Positions 8,625-17,779 of a stretch of DNA of 64,000 bases are shown here, one piece after another. The notes below the pieces were generated by a model, which saw nothing but the letters and a program-made list of their open reading frames with translations, made no database searches and was not told the origin of the DNA. This DNA is from Catalinimonas alkaloidigena. Lineage in GTDB: Bacteria > Bacteroidota > Bacteroidia > Cytophagales > Cyclobacteriaceae. Location of the stretch: assembly GCF_029504655.1 (NCBI RefSeq), contig NZ_JAQFIL010000001.1, forward strand, positions 3,043,001 through 3,107,000, read 5' to 3'. The translations under genes were made by a program, and so were the position numbers. Position 1 is the first letter of the stretch, and each line of letters begins with the position of its first letter.

Positions 8625-9479
8625 TTATTGATACAAAGTACCAGTATTGACCACCGGAGATACATCTTTATCCGCGCAGAGCACTACCATAAGATTACTC
8701 ACCATAGAAGCTTTTTTCTCTTCATCCAGTTCAATGATCTGCTTCTGGGCCAGCTCTTCCAATGCCATCTCTACCATACTCACCGCACCTTCCACGATTT
8801 TCTCTCTTGCCGCCACAATCGCGGTAGCCTGCTGACGGCGTAGCATGGCGCTGGCGATCTCTGAAGAGTAGGCCAGATAACCGATGCGGGCTTCGATCAC
8901 ATGTATACCTGCCATCTTCAGCCGGTCAGACAATTGATTTTCCAGTGCTTCATTCACCTCATCTACCCCCGATACCAAAGTAATCTCATCTTCCTCATTA
9001 AAGTTATCATAAGGATAAGAATAGGCCAGTTTTCTTACCGCCGCATCCGACTGCACCTTCACGAAATTCTCAAAGATATCCACTTCAAAAGCCGCTTTAT
9101 AGGTATCTTCTACCTTCCATACCAGTATCACGCTAATCATAATCGGGTTACCCAGTTTATCATTCACTTTTACCCGTTCACTGTCAAAATTTCGGGCCCG
9201 CAAGGAGATCTTCTGACGGCTATAAAAAGGATTGGTCCAGAAAAAGCCATTCTTTTTAACCGTTCCTACATAGTCGCCAAAGAGTACCAGTACCCTGGAT
9301 TCATTGGGATAAACCATAAAAAAGCCTCTGACAAAGAAAGCAATGCCTACAATTGATAGCGCAAATAACAATGGGTTTTTGGTGATGGCCGCAGCCAGCA
9401 GTATTACACTTACTAAAATGAAAGCAACGACTGCCATAACATAACCTGAGAGGGCTGATACTTCTTTTTCCTGTTTCAT
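8625..9479 (-). CDS. SPFH/band 7 (prohibitin-stomatin-flotillin-like) membrane protein
   Basis: The 284-aa protein starts with two hydrophobic helices (about residues 12-32 and 37-55), then an SPFH domain: PNESRVLVLFGDYVGTVKKNGFFW (about 57-80), the ISLRARNFDSERVKVNDKLGNPI strand, VLVWKVEDTYKAAFEV and RKLAYSYPYDNF. A helical segment follows (IASAMLRRQQATAIVAAREKIVEGA, about 210-235), typical of oligomer-forming SPFH proteins. Such proteins build large rings at the inner membrane and scaffold proteases or lipids (family knowledge). No NfeD-type protease partner is present; the only partner is the RHH protein just downstream. Regulation is suggested by palindromes 100-160 bp upstream. Confidence 0.88.
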   Translation of the reverse strand: MKQEKEVSALSGYVMAVVAFILVSVILLAAAITKNPLLFALSIVGIAFFVRGFFMVYPNESRVLVLFGDYVGTVKKNGFFWTNPFYSRQKISLRARNFDSERVKVNDKLGNPIMISVILVWKVEDTYKAAFEVDIFENFVKVQSDAAVRKLAYSYPYDNFNEEDEITLVSGVDEVNEALENQLSDRLKMAGIHVIEARIGYLAYSSEIASAMLRRQQATAIVAAREKIVEGAVSMVEMALEELAQKQIIELDEEKKASMVSNLMVVLCADKDVSPVVNTGTLYQ

Positions 9480-9587
9480 GGGTGTATTGTTTATTGTTGA
9501 TGGTCAAATCGTGCTGCCGATGCAGTAAATAGTAGCTTGATTCATCATCCCCGCTACTCGTATCAGATCATACCAAAATAAAATGGT

Positions 9588-9640
9588 CAAAATTAATATT
9601 AAAATGATATCATTAATATATCAAAATAAATTGATATCAA
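9588..9640 (-). promoter_or_regulatory. Putative SPFH-RHH promoter with palindromic operators
   Basis: On the minus strand 9588-9595 reads TAATTTTG, a TAnnTTTG box about 108 bp upstream of the SPFH start. Two perfect palindromes lie just upstream of it: AATGATATCATT (9603-9614) and TTGATATCAA (9631-9640), with a third TATCA half-site at 9619-9623. All share the TGATAT core at about 10-16-bp intervals. This is what tandem RHH dimers would need, and the downstream operon encodes an RHH protein. Binding is inferred; the -33 spacing is poor. Confidence 0.45.
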
Positions 9641-9843
9641 CAATACTTTTATCTTTCTCTCTTACCCCTCTCAGTGTATTCCTTCCTCAGGATTAGTCGC
9701 AGAAAACGCTGAGATTTACCAAATGTCCTAAAACTTTTTTCTTCTTCCGCAATGCTCAATACGCGCAATAATCATCAGAATATTGTAAAATGAAGTGTGG
9801 AAACTGGGAGTTATAATGCTGCTTAGTGCGTTACCATGCCTAC

Positions 9844-9890
9844 AAAAAAAACCACCGCATTGAATGTGGAACACAAACAATACGGTGGTT
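9844..9890 (-). terminator. Rho-independent terminator of the VPS10/BNR gene
   Basis: AACCACCG (9850-9857) pairs with CGGTGGTT (9883-9890) around a 25-nt loop. On the minus strand the stem is followed by a run of seven T (9850-9844). It lies 35 bp past the stop of the 1062-aa gene. Confidence 0.65.
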
Positions 9891-9924
9891 AGCATTTCGG
9901 GTTAACTATTCAGTTAACTTATGC

Positions 9925-12900
9925 TTAGGGATTCACCGGACTAGCTTCGTCTTTCAAGCTTACGGCACTGACGTTTTTCTCCTGTACCATGCGGTTAAAC
10001 TCAGGAACTTCCTGGTTGACTACCTTTCTGAACTTCTGCAACTGGGCATCAATCTGTTCGGTAATCTCATTTTTAAACGCAACAGCCTGCTGTGTAGGGC
10101 GGAAATGTCCGTTGCCCACCTGTAAACCTACGTTAGCCAGTTTATTATTCAGCTTTATCGGGAAATTTAGCGGATCCTGACGGCTGCGGTTCTTGGTCTG
10201 ATACAGTTCTTTTTCTATTTGTGTAATCTGCTGGTCAATCGCCTCTGCTTTATCCACGATCTCCTGCATATTTTCCTTTCCTTTTACTCTTTCTACAACC
10301 GTATTCATCTGCTCCCTGATATTGCGGATACCCTCAATAGTCTGATGGGTTTCGGTCAGCTTGTCTCTTACCGAGATCAGAAAATCAAACTGTGCCTGCA
10401 GGTCGGCAGGGGTAGAAGTCCAACGTGGATCAGCCAGAATTTTAAAACTCTGCCCCGTCACCTGACCATTGACTGTCAATTCTACCTGATAGGTACCAGA
10501 CAGCGCTCTTGGTCCGTTCATGCCCCCTCCCCAGAGTATCATACCTTCAAAGCTTTTGGCATCAGGATAACTCATATCCCAGTTGAAAGTATTGAAACCC
10601 TGCTCAGCTTCCAGCTTTGCTTTGCTAAGATCATCTTCATTTTCAGCATAGTCAGTGCTAAATTCTCTGATTAGTTTACCATTGTTCTCCTTAATCTTCA
10701 GGCTTACAGTAGTAGCTGAATCTACTTCATTTCTGAGGTAGTAATGGATCATCACGCCTTCCGGATGGTTAGTACCCTCTGTAGGTGAGTCCCCGCGCTG
10801 ACCGCCATCCATCAGATAGCTGTCCATCGGCTTATAGAGGTGATAATTACTGCTGGCCACCTGCTCATTCAACTGATGCAAGGGGGTAAGGTCATCTATG
10901 AGCCAGAAACTACGTCCCTGGGTAGCGGCAATCAGATTGTTTTCCTTTACTGTCAAATCAGTAATCGGCACAATGGGCAGATTTAACTGAAATGGTGACC
11001 AGCTTGCACCATCATCAAATGAAACATACATACCTGTTTCTGTACCGGCATACAACAAGCCCTGTCGTTTGGGGTCTGCTCTAACTACCCGGGTAAAATG
11101 TTCGGACTCAATGCCATTCACTATCAGCTCCCAGCTCTTGCCATAGTCTTTGGTCTTATACAAATAGGGCTGAAAGTCACCTAACTTATATCTGGTACCT
11201 GCTACATAAGCTCCTCCCTCAGTAAAAGGATCAGCTTCTAAGCTGTTGATCATCATCCACTCCGGCATATCGGGGGGAGTTACGTTTTCCCAATTGTCAC
11301 CTCCATCTTTACTCACATGAATCAGTCCGTCATCAGAACCTACCCAAAGCAAGCCTTCTTCATAGGGAGATTCTATGACCGCGAAGATGGTCGCATAATA
11401 TTCCACGCTGGTGTTGTCTTTGGTGATAGGACCACCGGAAGAGCCCAGTTTGGTGGTATCATTACGGGTAAGGTCAGGACTGATCTCTTCCCAGCTTTGT
11501 CCTTCATCGGTAGTGACATGCAGATGGTTGGAAGCTGCATACATCTTATCAGGATTATGTGGTGAGAAGAAGATCGGATAGTTCCACTGGAAGCGGTACT
11601 TCAGGGACTTGGCTCCATAACCCATGGGGTTATCCGGCCAAACATTAATCAGTCGGATCTGATTATTATCATGGTTAAGTCGGGACAAAAATCCTCCATA
11701 ACTACCGCCATAGACGATATCGTTATTCTCAGGATCTATGGCCAGGTGGGCACTCTCACCACCGGCAGTTTCCTCCCAGTGATTTTCATTGATGCTATAA
11801 TCGTCCGTACGGTGCAGGATACGGATGGTAGAATTATCCTGCTGGGCACCATAGATGCGGTATGGGAAATGATCATCGGTAGTTACCCGGTAAAACTGTG
11901 CGGTAGGCTGATTGTGGTAAGTAGTCCAGTTCTCCCCGCCATCTTTACTTACCTGCGCTCCCCCATCATCAGCGATGATCATCCTTTGGTTATCTTCGGG
12001 CGCTATCCATAGATCGTGATGATCTCCGTGGGGTGCGTTAAAGGATTCAAAGGTTTTACCTCCATCTTTAGACTTGTGATAGCTTACATTTAGCACATAC
12101 ACTAAGTCTTCATCTTCAGTATCGGCGTAGATACGGGTATAGTACCACGCCCTTTGGCGCAGGCTACGGTCATCGTTGGTTTTGGTCCAGCTTTTACCGG
12201 CATCATCAGAACGAAAGACTCCCCCATTGTCGGCTTCAATAATTGCAAACACCCTTTCGGAATTGACCGGTGAAACTGTTACCCCTATAATGCCCAGTGT
12301 ACCTTCAGGCATACCTTCATTATCCGAAATTTCTGTCCAGCTATCACCGGCATCGGTGCTTTTCCAGAGTGCGGAGCCTTCTCCCCCACTTTCCAGGCTG
12401 TAAGGTGTACGCTGAATTCTCCAGGTACTGGCGTACATGATACGAGGATTGTTAGGATCTAACACCAGATCAACTGCTCCGGCATTGTCATTGGCATAGA
12501 GCACTTTCTCCCAGCTTTCTCCTCCATCTGTAGAGCGAAACACACCTCGCTGTTCATTGGAAGCAAAGAGATTACCCATAGCCGCCACATAAACGATGTC
12601 AGGGTTTTGCGGATGAATTCTGATTCTACCAATCTGGCGGGTTTCATTCAGTCCGATGTTCTTCCACGTCTTACCGGCATCCGTAGATTTCCATACGCCA
12701 TAGCCGAAAGAGACATTACCCCTTACGGTTTTCTCTCCCCCTCCTACGTAGATTACATTGTTATCATATTCGCTAACGGCAACTGCTCCGATAGAACCTC
12801 CGAAATATCCGTCAGTAATATTTTCCCAGCTCTGTCCTGCATCTTCAGTTTTCCATACGCCACCACCCGCTGCGCCAAAGTAAAAAAGATCCGGATGTCC

Positions 12901-13113
12901 GGGTACACCCGTTACCGTCGCGGAACGACCTCCTCTGTAGGGTCCGATAGACCTCCATTCCAATCCGTTGTAGAGCGCGGTATCATAAGAAAGCGTGCCT
13001 GCCTGTGCACGATTTCTTCTTTGCGCGCTTAAATCATAAGAAAAAATAAGCGTAAGGAAAAGTAAAAGCACAATTCCTCTACCGCCCCATCCTGCGTTGT
13101 AGCTATGCATCAT
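9925..13113 (-). CDS. Large secreted VPS10/sortilin-like BNR-repeat protein
   Basis: The 1062-aa product has an N-terminal signal peptide (hydrophobic residues 13-27, ending near DLSAQ). Residues about 50-730 form beta-propeller repeats carrying at least eleven Asp-box/BNR motifs (S/T-x-D-x-G-x-x-W), for example KTEDAGQSW, KSTDAGKTW, RSTDGGESW, RSDDAGKSW, VSKDGGENW, TTDEGQSW and VSFDDGASW. The opening WRSIGPYRGGRSATVTGVPG is typical of the VPS10/sortilin-like glycosyl-hydrolase-annotated family of Bacteroidota. The last third holds an immunoglobulin-like strand region and a coiled-coil helix around residues 925-1000. No catalytic sialidase arginine triad could be identified, so binding or peptidase-associated roles are as likely as hydrolysis. 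Monocistronic, with its own terminator. Confidence 0.88.
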   Translation of the reverse strand: MMHSYNAGWGGRGIVLLLFLTLIFSYDLSAQRRNRAQAGTLSYDTALYNGLEWRSIGPYRGGRSATVTGVPGHPDLFYFGAAGGGVWKTEDAGQSWENITDGYFGGSIGAVAVSEYDNNVIYVGGGEKTVRGNVSFGYGVWKSTDAGKTWKNIGLNETRQIGRIRIHPQNPDIVYVAAMGNLFASNEQRGVFRSTDGGESWEKVLYANDNAGAVDLVLDPNNPRIMYASTWRIQRTPYSLESGGEGSALWKSTDAGDSWTEISDNEGMPEGTLGIIGVTVSPVNSERVFAIIEADNGGVFRSDDAGKSWTKTNDDRSLRQRAWYYTRIYADTEDEDLVYVLNVSYHKSKDGGKTFESFNAPHGDHHDLWIAPEDNQRMIIADDGGAQVSKDGGENWTTYHNQPTAQFYRVTTDDHFPYRIYGAQQDNSTIRILHRTDDYSINENHWEETAGGESAHLAIDPENNDIVYGGSYGGFLSRLNHDNNQIRLINVWPDNPMGYGAKSLKYRFQWNYPIFFSPHNPDKMYAASNHLHVTTDEGQSWEEISPDLTRNDTTKLGSSGGPITKDNTSVEYYATIFAVIESPYEEGLLWVGSDDGLIHVSKDGGDNWENVTPPDMPEWMMINSLEADPFTEGGAYVAGTRYKLGDFQPYLYKTKDYGKSWELIVNGIESEHFTRVVRADPKRQGLLYAGTETGMYVSFDDGASWSPFQLNLPIVPITDLTVKENNLIAATQGRSFWLIDDLTPLHQLNEQVASSNYHLYKPMDSYLMDGGQRGDSPTEGTNHPEGVMIHYYLRNEVDSATTVSLKIKENNGKLIREFSTDYAENEDDLSKAKLEAEQGFNTFNWDMSYPDAKSFEGMILWGGGMNGPRALSGTYQVELTVNGQVTGQSFKILADPRWTSTPADLQAQFDFLISVRDKLTETHQTIEGIRNIREQMNTVVERVKGKENMQEIVDKAEAIDQQITQIEKELYQTKNRSRQDPLNFPIKLNNKLANVGLQVGNGHFRPTQQAVAFKNEITEQIDAQLQKFRKVVNQEVPEFNRMVQEKNVSAVSLKDEASPVNP

Positions 13114-13228
13114 TAATAAAAAGTTAGGTTAATATAGTGAGGCCTGAATATAAGGCTATTTGCCTAGATTGTGGAAATGAACAAGCTAAAAAGTCAAAAG
13201 GACAGAATTATATATATATAAAGGGATA

Positions 13229-14479
13229 CTATAAATCTTTACTTAGGGTAAAGCTAAAAATACTTCCTTTCTGGAAAGTGCTTTCTCCCTCTAAAGTTCC
13301 TCCATGCTTCTCCACAAACTCTTTGCATATCATCAAACCTATTCCCGCTCCTTTTTCTCCCACAGTACCTCGTGTACTAATTCGCTTGCTCCAGTTGAAT
13401 AAGTTTATAATTTGCTCTTTTTTCATCCCTACGCCACTATCTTTGATACTAATTTTGTGGAATTGATCATTTTGTGTGACTGTGATTTCAATGACACCCT
13501 CATCTGTGAATTTGTTAGCGTTTTGAAGGAGATTACGGATAATAAATTTCAGCATGACATGATCTCCAAGGATCATATAGGGTTCACTGAGATGACAAAT
13601 GACACTATTCTTCTTATGTAAAGTGATGAGTTGCAAATGACTGATGACTTCCTGAATCAGACTGTCCAGTTGTAGAGGTTGATAAACTACCCTACTTTCC
13701 TTCATGTGCATACTACCCCACTGTATGAGGTTTTCCATCAGGTCCAGCGTAGAATTCAACATTTCAGTAATACCCTTTCTAAACTGTATAGATTCTATTT
13801 GATCAAGGATATTGAGATTAGAGACTTCTATAAAACCTTTGAGCGTAGTCATAGGACTTCTCAGGTCATGGGAAATAATAGAAATCAATTTGTTACTGAC
13901 CAAATTTAAGCGTTTGAGTTCTTTATTTTGCTTATGTATCTTTCCTATTGATTTTGTCAGATCCAATACCTGTAGCTTAAACTCTAATTGCTGCATTAGC
14001 TGCTTTGCGATTACTTCCAGCCCAAAAATCTGATCCTTGGACAGGGTACGTGCTACCGTATCTAATACGCATAAATTACCCACCCTATATCCTTCAGAAA
14101 TAAAGATGGGTATTGCTAAATAAAAGCGTATTTTTGGTACACTCAGTACCATTGGGAGTTGTGCAAACCTTTCATCCGCACGGGTATCCTCTACCAGCAC
14201 AATATCGTTTGTATGCAGAGTCTGCATACAAAAGTCTATCTCAAAAGGGGATTCTATAAAATGTATATCCGCTTTTGCTTTGAACCATTTTCTTTCCTTT
14301 TCAAAGATGGTAAGAACAGCATAAGGGGCATTACAATGCAGGGATGCTAGTCTGAGCAGATCATCAAAATCATTCTCCGGGGAAATGTATTGATGATCAC
14401 GTAAATGCTTACTGTTTAAAGTTTGTGACTCTAATGTAAGATCAGAATTTCTATTCATTTTAAGTGTAGAATCCGGCAT
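13229..14479 (-). CDS. GAF-domain sensor histidine kinase
   Basis: A cytoplasmic 416-aa histidine kinase with no transmembrane helix. Residues about 30-175 form a GAF domain (DDLLRLASLHCNAPYAVLTIFEKERKWFKA, then FCMQTLHTNDIVLVEDTRADERF). A coiled-coil linker follows (about 175-205). The H-box ISHDLRSPMTTLKG (about 208-222) carries the phospho-accepting histidine. The ATPase domain has the N-box NLLQNANKFTDEG, G1 IKDSGVGMKK and G2 GEKGAGIGLMICKEFVEKHGG. This GAF arrangement is widespread in Bacteroidota and often reads redox or small-ligand signals (family knowledge). No response regulator is adjacent, so it is an orphan whose partner lies elsewhere. Confidence 0.92.
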   Translation of the reverse strand: MPDSTLKMNRNSDLTLESQTLNSKHLRDHQYISPENDFDDLLRLASLHCNAPYAVLTIFEKERKWFKAKADIHFIESPFEIDFCMQTLHTNDIVLVEDTRADERFAQLPMVLSVPKIRFYLAIPIFISEGYRVGNLCVLDTVARTLSKDQIFGLEVIAKQLMQQLEFKLQVLDLTKSIGKIHKQNKELKRLNLVSNKLISIISHDLRSPMTTLKGFIEVSNLNILDQIESIQFRKGITEMLNSTLDLMENLIQWGSMHMKESRVVYQPLQLDSLIQEVISHLQLITLHKKNSVICHLSEPYMILGDHVMLKFIIRNLLQNANKFTDEGVIEITVTQNDQFHKISIKDSGVGMKKEQIINLFNWSKRISTRGTVGEKGAGIGLMICKEFVEKHGGTLEGESTFQKGSIFSFTLSKDL

Positions 14480-14601
14480 ATGGCTGGATATATTTGTAAA
14501 TAAATCATTTAATATTAGACATATTAATGATTTATGACAAGCAAGCGTTTTATACGCTCTGTAACATTTGTGAAATAAAGAGCAAAAATTTAGAGCATTA
14601 C

Positions 14602-15312
14602 TTAATACTTAAGTAATGTTGCCAGGTATTGATCATTATGGTCTTCTGTGATCAACTGGAATTTCCATCCTTCCTGCCCGGCTATTTTCTTCATCGTCAT
14701 CGGATCAATATAGAGCCAGGAAAACCAATCGCCTTTTTTTCCCTTGTATTCGTACTGATAGCGTATTTCCCCATTGTAAGGATGATGTTGGTCTCTTATG
14801 TCCGGATAGAGGTAAGAAAGATCGCTGGAGTCAAAAATGATTTTTCCATTGGGTATTAGCCACTGATGTGCCTCACGAAGAAATGTACGAAGCCCTTCCA
14901 TGTCTCCTACAATACCTATCCCATTCATCATCATGAGTAAGGTGTCGTATTGATGTGCTATGGGTTCCCAGATGGATTGACATAATAAGTTACTCAGCCC
15001 CCGGGCTTTCATGATCTCAATGCAGGATGAGGACTGTTCAAGACAATGTACTTCCTTGCCTTTTTCGTATAAATATATCGCATGACTACCCACCCCCGCC
15101 CCGATATCCAAAATCTTCCCTTTACATAAGTCCAGTGCACGAATTTCTATGGCAGGAAAATCTTCTTCTTCCCGGAAGAACCAATCTACCGGCATTTCTT
15201 CAACTGCATTATAACTGGTATGAAGATAAAGGGTGGCAGCTTCTCCTTTTTGGTAGTAATCTAATAGTGCTTTTCCGTAGACATCGGATGTATCAGGGCT
15301 TGATCTTGCCAT
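14602..15312 (-). CDS. Class I SAM-dependent methyltransferase
   Basis: A 236-aa Rossmann-fold methyltransferase. Motif I GKILDIGAGVGSHAIYL (about residues 68-84) binds S-adenosylmethionine. Motif II is VHCLEQSSSCIEIM (about 92-105) and the post-core strand is DTLLMMMNGIGIVGDMEGL (about 126-145). The N-terminal 60 residues (DYYQKGEAATLYLHTSYN, then MPVDWFFREEEDFPAIE) are a cap seen in a Bacteroidota methyltransferase group of unknown substrate. The downstream UPF0173 gene would be transcribed divergently only in name: both lie on the minus strand, with the methyltransferase distal. No pathway context, so the substrate stays open. Confidence 0.85.
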   Translation of the reverse strand: MARSSPDTSDVYGKALLDYYQKGEAATLYLHTSYNAVEEMPVDWFFREEEDFPAIEIRALDLCKGKILDIGAGVGSHAIYLYEKGKEVHCLEQSSSCIEIMKARGLSNLLCQSIWEPIAHQYDTLLMMMNGIGIVGDMEGLRTFLREAHQWLIPNGKIIFDSSDLSYLYPDIRDQHHPYNGEIRYQYEYKGKKGDWFSWLYIDPMTMKKIAGQEGWKFQLITEDHNDQYLATLLKY

Positions 15313-15374
15313 TGCGGGTTAAAATAAAGAACGACTTTAAATAAAGCCGTTCTAAAGAAATAATAGGTATGGTT

Positions 15375-16055
15375 TTAAAAATCCGCTGACTTTCCAATTT
15401 CCAGCAGTTGTAGTTCTTTGCCTGCATTTTTAAAAGTTTCAATCGCTTTCTGATGATCAATTCTGATGTTGGGGAATGTGTCATAATGAACCCCCATCAC
15501 TTTATCACACTGGATGAAATCGCAGCAGGTGATCGCATCTTCTATGCCCATGGTCAGGCAGTCGCCGATGGGTAAAATTGCCAGGTCTAATTTAGCGAAA
15601 CGTGGAATCAACTGCATATCAAGCGTAAGCGCAGTATCGCCAGCATAATAAAAATTTGTATCATCTGACATGATGATGAAGCCTCCTGGATTACCACCAT
15701 AGGTGCCATCGGGAAGCACTGAGGAATGTATCGCATTAACATATTTTATCTTACAGAAGTCCAGGCCAATGGCTCCCCCGTGATTCATGGGTATGGTATC
15801 TTCAATTCCTTGCTCCCCAAACCAGGTTACAATTTCAAAATTTGAGATGATGGGCGCATTCGTTCGTTTTGCGATATCCATAGCATCTGCCATATGATCC
15901 TGATGTCCGTGACTTACTAAAATATAATCTGCCTCAACTTTTTCGGGATCCACATCTTTTGCTAGCTCATTGGGGGTGATGAAAGGGTCAAAAAGAAGCT
16001 TTTTTCCTTTGATTTCAACTGCAAAACAGGAATGTCCATAATAGCTAAGTTTCAT
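15375..16055 (-). CDS. UPF0173-type metallo-beta-lactamase-fold hydrolase
   Basis: A 226-aa single-domain metallo-beta-lactamase-fold protein without signal peptide. It opens with MKLSYYGHSCFAVEI, the signature of UPF0173/UlaG-like metal-dependent hydrolases. The metal-binding motif HGHQDH (in VSHGHQDHMADAMD, about residues 50-55) and later metal ligands in NHGG (about 93) and YAGDTAL (about 138) are visible, as is MGVHYDTFPNI with the last histidine. Length matches the family (about 225 aa). Natural substrates of UPF0173 are not firmly known; UlaG relatives open lactone rings. Cytoplasmic. It lies 62 bp upstream of the methyltransferase gene and 135 bp from xseB. Confidence 0.9.
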   Translation of the reverse strand: MKLSYYGHSCFAVEIKGKKLLFDPFITPNELAKDVDPEKVEADYILVSHGHQDHMADAMDIAKRTNAPIISNFEIVTWFGEQGIEDTIPMNHGGAIGLDFCKIKYVNAIHSSVLPDGTYGGNPGGFIIMSDDTNFYYAGDTALTLDMQLIPRFAKLDLAILPIGDCLTMGIEDAITCCDFIQCDKVMGVHYDTFPNIRIDHQKAIETFKNAGKELQLLEIGKSADF

Positions 16056-16190
16056 AAATTACAGGTTTAGTTAAAAAATTAGTGATCTACTTATGCTTAA
16101 CCACTAAACATATATATGGTTGGTTAAAAAAAACGTGAAGAGGAATGTACAATTGATGCAGTTCATGCATAATTTAAAACAAGATTGAAA

Positions 16191-16412
16191 CTAATACTCT
16201 TCAGTTTCTTCATCATCAAATGCCTTCTGAATTTTGTTATCAGTATCATTGAGTTTCGCACGACAGTAATTGATCAAAGTAAGGGCACGTTCAATCTTTT
16301 CGGAAAGAAGGTCCACGTCCATACTGTCACTCTCTACTTCATTAACGATAGTTTCTAACTCATCCAGGGCTTCCTGATATTTCAGTTCTTTACTTTTTTT
16401 CTTTGGGCTCAT
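16191..16412 (-). CDS. xseB: Exodeoxyribonuclease VII small subunit
   Basis: The 73-aa product starts MSPKKKSKELKYQEALDELETI and continues with the coiled-coil helical pair of XseB (ALTLINYCRAKLNDTDNKIQKAF). I chose ATG 16412 because an upstream in-frame ATG at 16439 would add a poorly conserved nine-residue leader and lengthen the overlap with xseA to 50 bp; from 16412 the overlap is 23 bp. A purine-rich GAGAAAAA precedes this ATG. XseB binds the large subunit XseA to form exonuclease VII, which degrades single-stranded DNA from both ends. It is translationally coupled to xseA, which is frameshifted in this sequence. Confidence 0.9.
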   Translation of the reverse strand: MSPKKKSKELKYQEALDELETIVNEVESDSMDVDLLSEKIERALTLINYCRAKLNDTDNKIQKAFDDEETEEY

Positions 16413-17734
16413 TTTTTTCTCGGTTCTTGATATATTCAACCTTACTTTGCAAGAGATGTTTCTCGCTTATGGTTTCCAACAGATCGCCTTTCTTTAGTTC
16501 ATGCACTTGGGATAAAGACGTACCATTTACTGATGTGTAGGTGAACCCCCTTTTCAGGATTTGTTCGGGATCTGAAGCGATAAGAAACTTCTGATAATGG
16601 CTTAGTTTTTCGCTGATATTTCCTAAGCGTTTCTGAGAATCTGAGTGAAGTTTTTTTCTCATCATTGTCAGCTTTTCCGACTCTCCTCTGATTTGCTGTT
16701 TGCTGAAGTACTTTAAACGCTGCTGCGTCTGAGCTAGCTGATGACTTTCGTGCTGCATGATATTGTGAGCGGCAAACTTCAAGCTATTGCTAAGGTTATC
16801 CAGCATGTAGCTGTTTTCCTTAAGGCTAAACTGGGCCTGCTGTGCAATGCGATACCAGAGGTTTTCCAGTTTCTCATCAAAACTCAGGGCACCATTGATC
16901 AGAAATTCAGCGACGGCAGTAGGAGTTTTCATTTGTGTATGGGCTACCAGGTCAGCCACTGTCTCATCTCTTTCATGTCCTATGCCGGTAAATCACGGGC
17001 AGTGGAAACTGAGCTATATGGGCAGCAATTCCGTAGGTATCAAAACAGTCCAGGTCTACCTGCGCCCCTCCTCCCCTGATGATGACCAGTACATCAAAAG
17101 CATGCACATCATCTTCCAGTCGCTGAAAAACTTCCACCATAGCACTGACGATACTTTCTTCGGCCTGATTGCCTTGCATCAGTGCTTTGAACAGTTTGAT
17201 ATCAAAACGATAGCGATACCGATTTTTTGCCAGCTGATCCAGGAAATCTCCCAGGCCTGCCGCTGTAGGAGAACTGATGACTGCGATTTTCTGTGGAACC
17301 AAGGGTAGCGCTAAGCTTTTATTCATCTCCAATACACCTTCCACTGCCAGCCGGTCCAGCACTTCCTGTTTCTTTCTAGCCCTTTCTCCCAGGGTGAACT
17401 TTGCATCTATGTCTTTGATATTCAGGCTTAGCCCATAGATTTCGTGATAAGCGACTTCTACCTGGCATAAGATGTTCATTCCGGCTTTCAGCGTTTCTCC
17501 TGTTATGGCTTCAAACCAGCCGCTCAGGTTACGATAGGTATAGCTCCAGATGGTAGCTCGCGTTTTAGAAAGCAGATATTGATTATCTTTTTCAATCAGT
17601 TCCAGATAACAATGTCCTTTTTGAGTAAGCCGTATTTCACCAATCTCAGCAACAATCCAGTATGCAGGTTCTAGCTGAGAAGATAGGGCTTGTTTAACGA
17701 GTTTATTCAGCTCTGTGAGTGATAGGTAGCTCAT
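16390..17734 (-). pseudogene. xseA: Exodeoxyribonuclease VII large subunit, single-base frameshift
   Basis: Two overlapping-frame pieces form one xseA. The first (17734-16973) holds the OB-fold nucleic-acid-binding domain (MSYLSLTELNKLVKQAL, then WIVAEIGEIR) and the catalytic-domain start (PQKIAVISSPTAAGLGDFL, VIIRGGGAQVDLDCFD). It ends FPLPVIYRHRT-stop. Removing one A from the AAA at 16990-16992 restores PVITGIGHERDETVADLVAHTQMKTPTAVAEFL, the exact expected motif, and joins the second piece (to 16390) with the coiled coil and the RGFTYT motif. After that correction the length is 447 aa, normal for XseA. Either a sequencing or assembly error, or a fresh loss of function; the intact xseB and lack of other damage favour an error. 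Catalytic role: ssDNA exonuclease with XseB. Confidence 0.9.
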
Positions 17735-17779
17735 GCGGCGAAGTTGAAAAAAATTGAGCTAAATCTTTAAACTCAGCTA

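Noticed and set aside
9925..13113. Several antisense frames of 75-150 codons opposite the VPS10/BNR gene
   Set aside because: Shadows of the Asp-box codons, no independent support.
16960..17000. Programmed frameshift in xseA
   Set aside because: No slippery heptamer or downstream structure is evident, and XseA is not known to need one; a plain extra base explains the data better.
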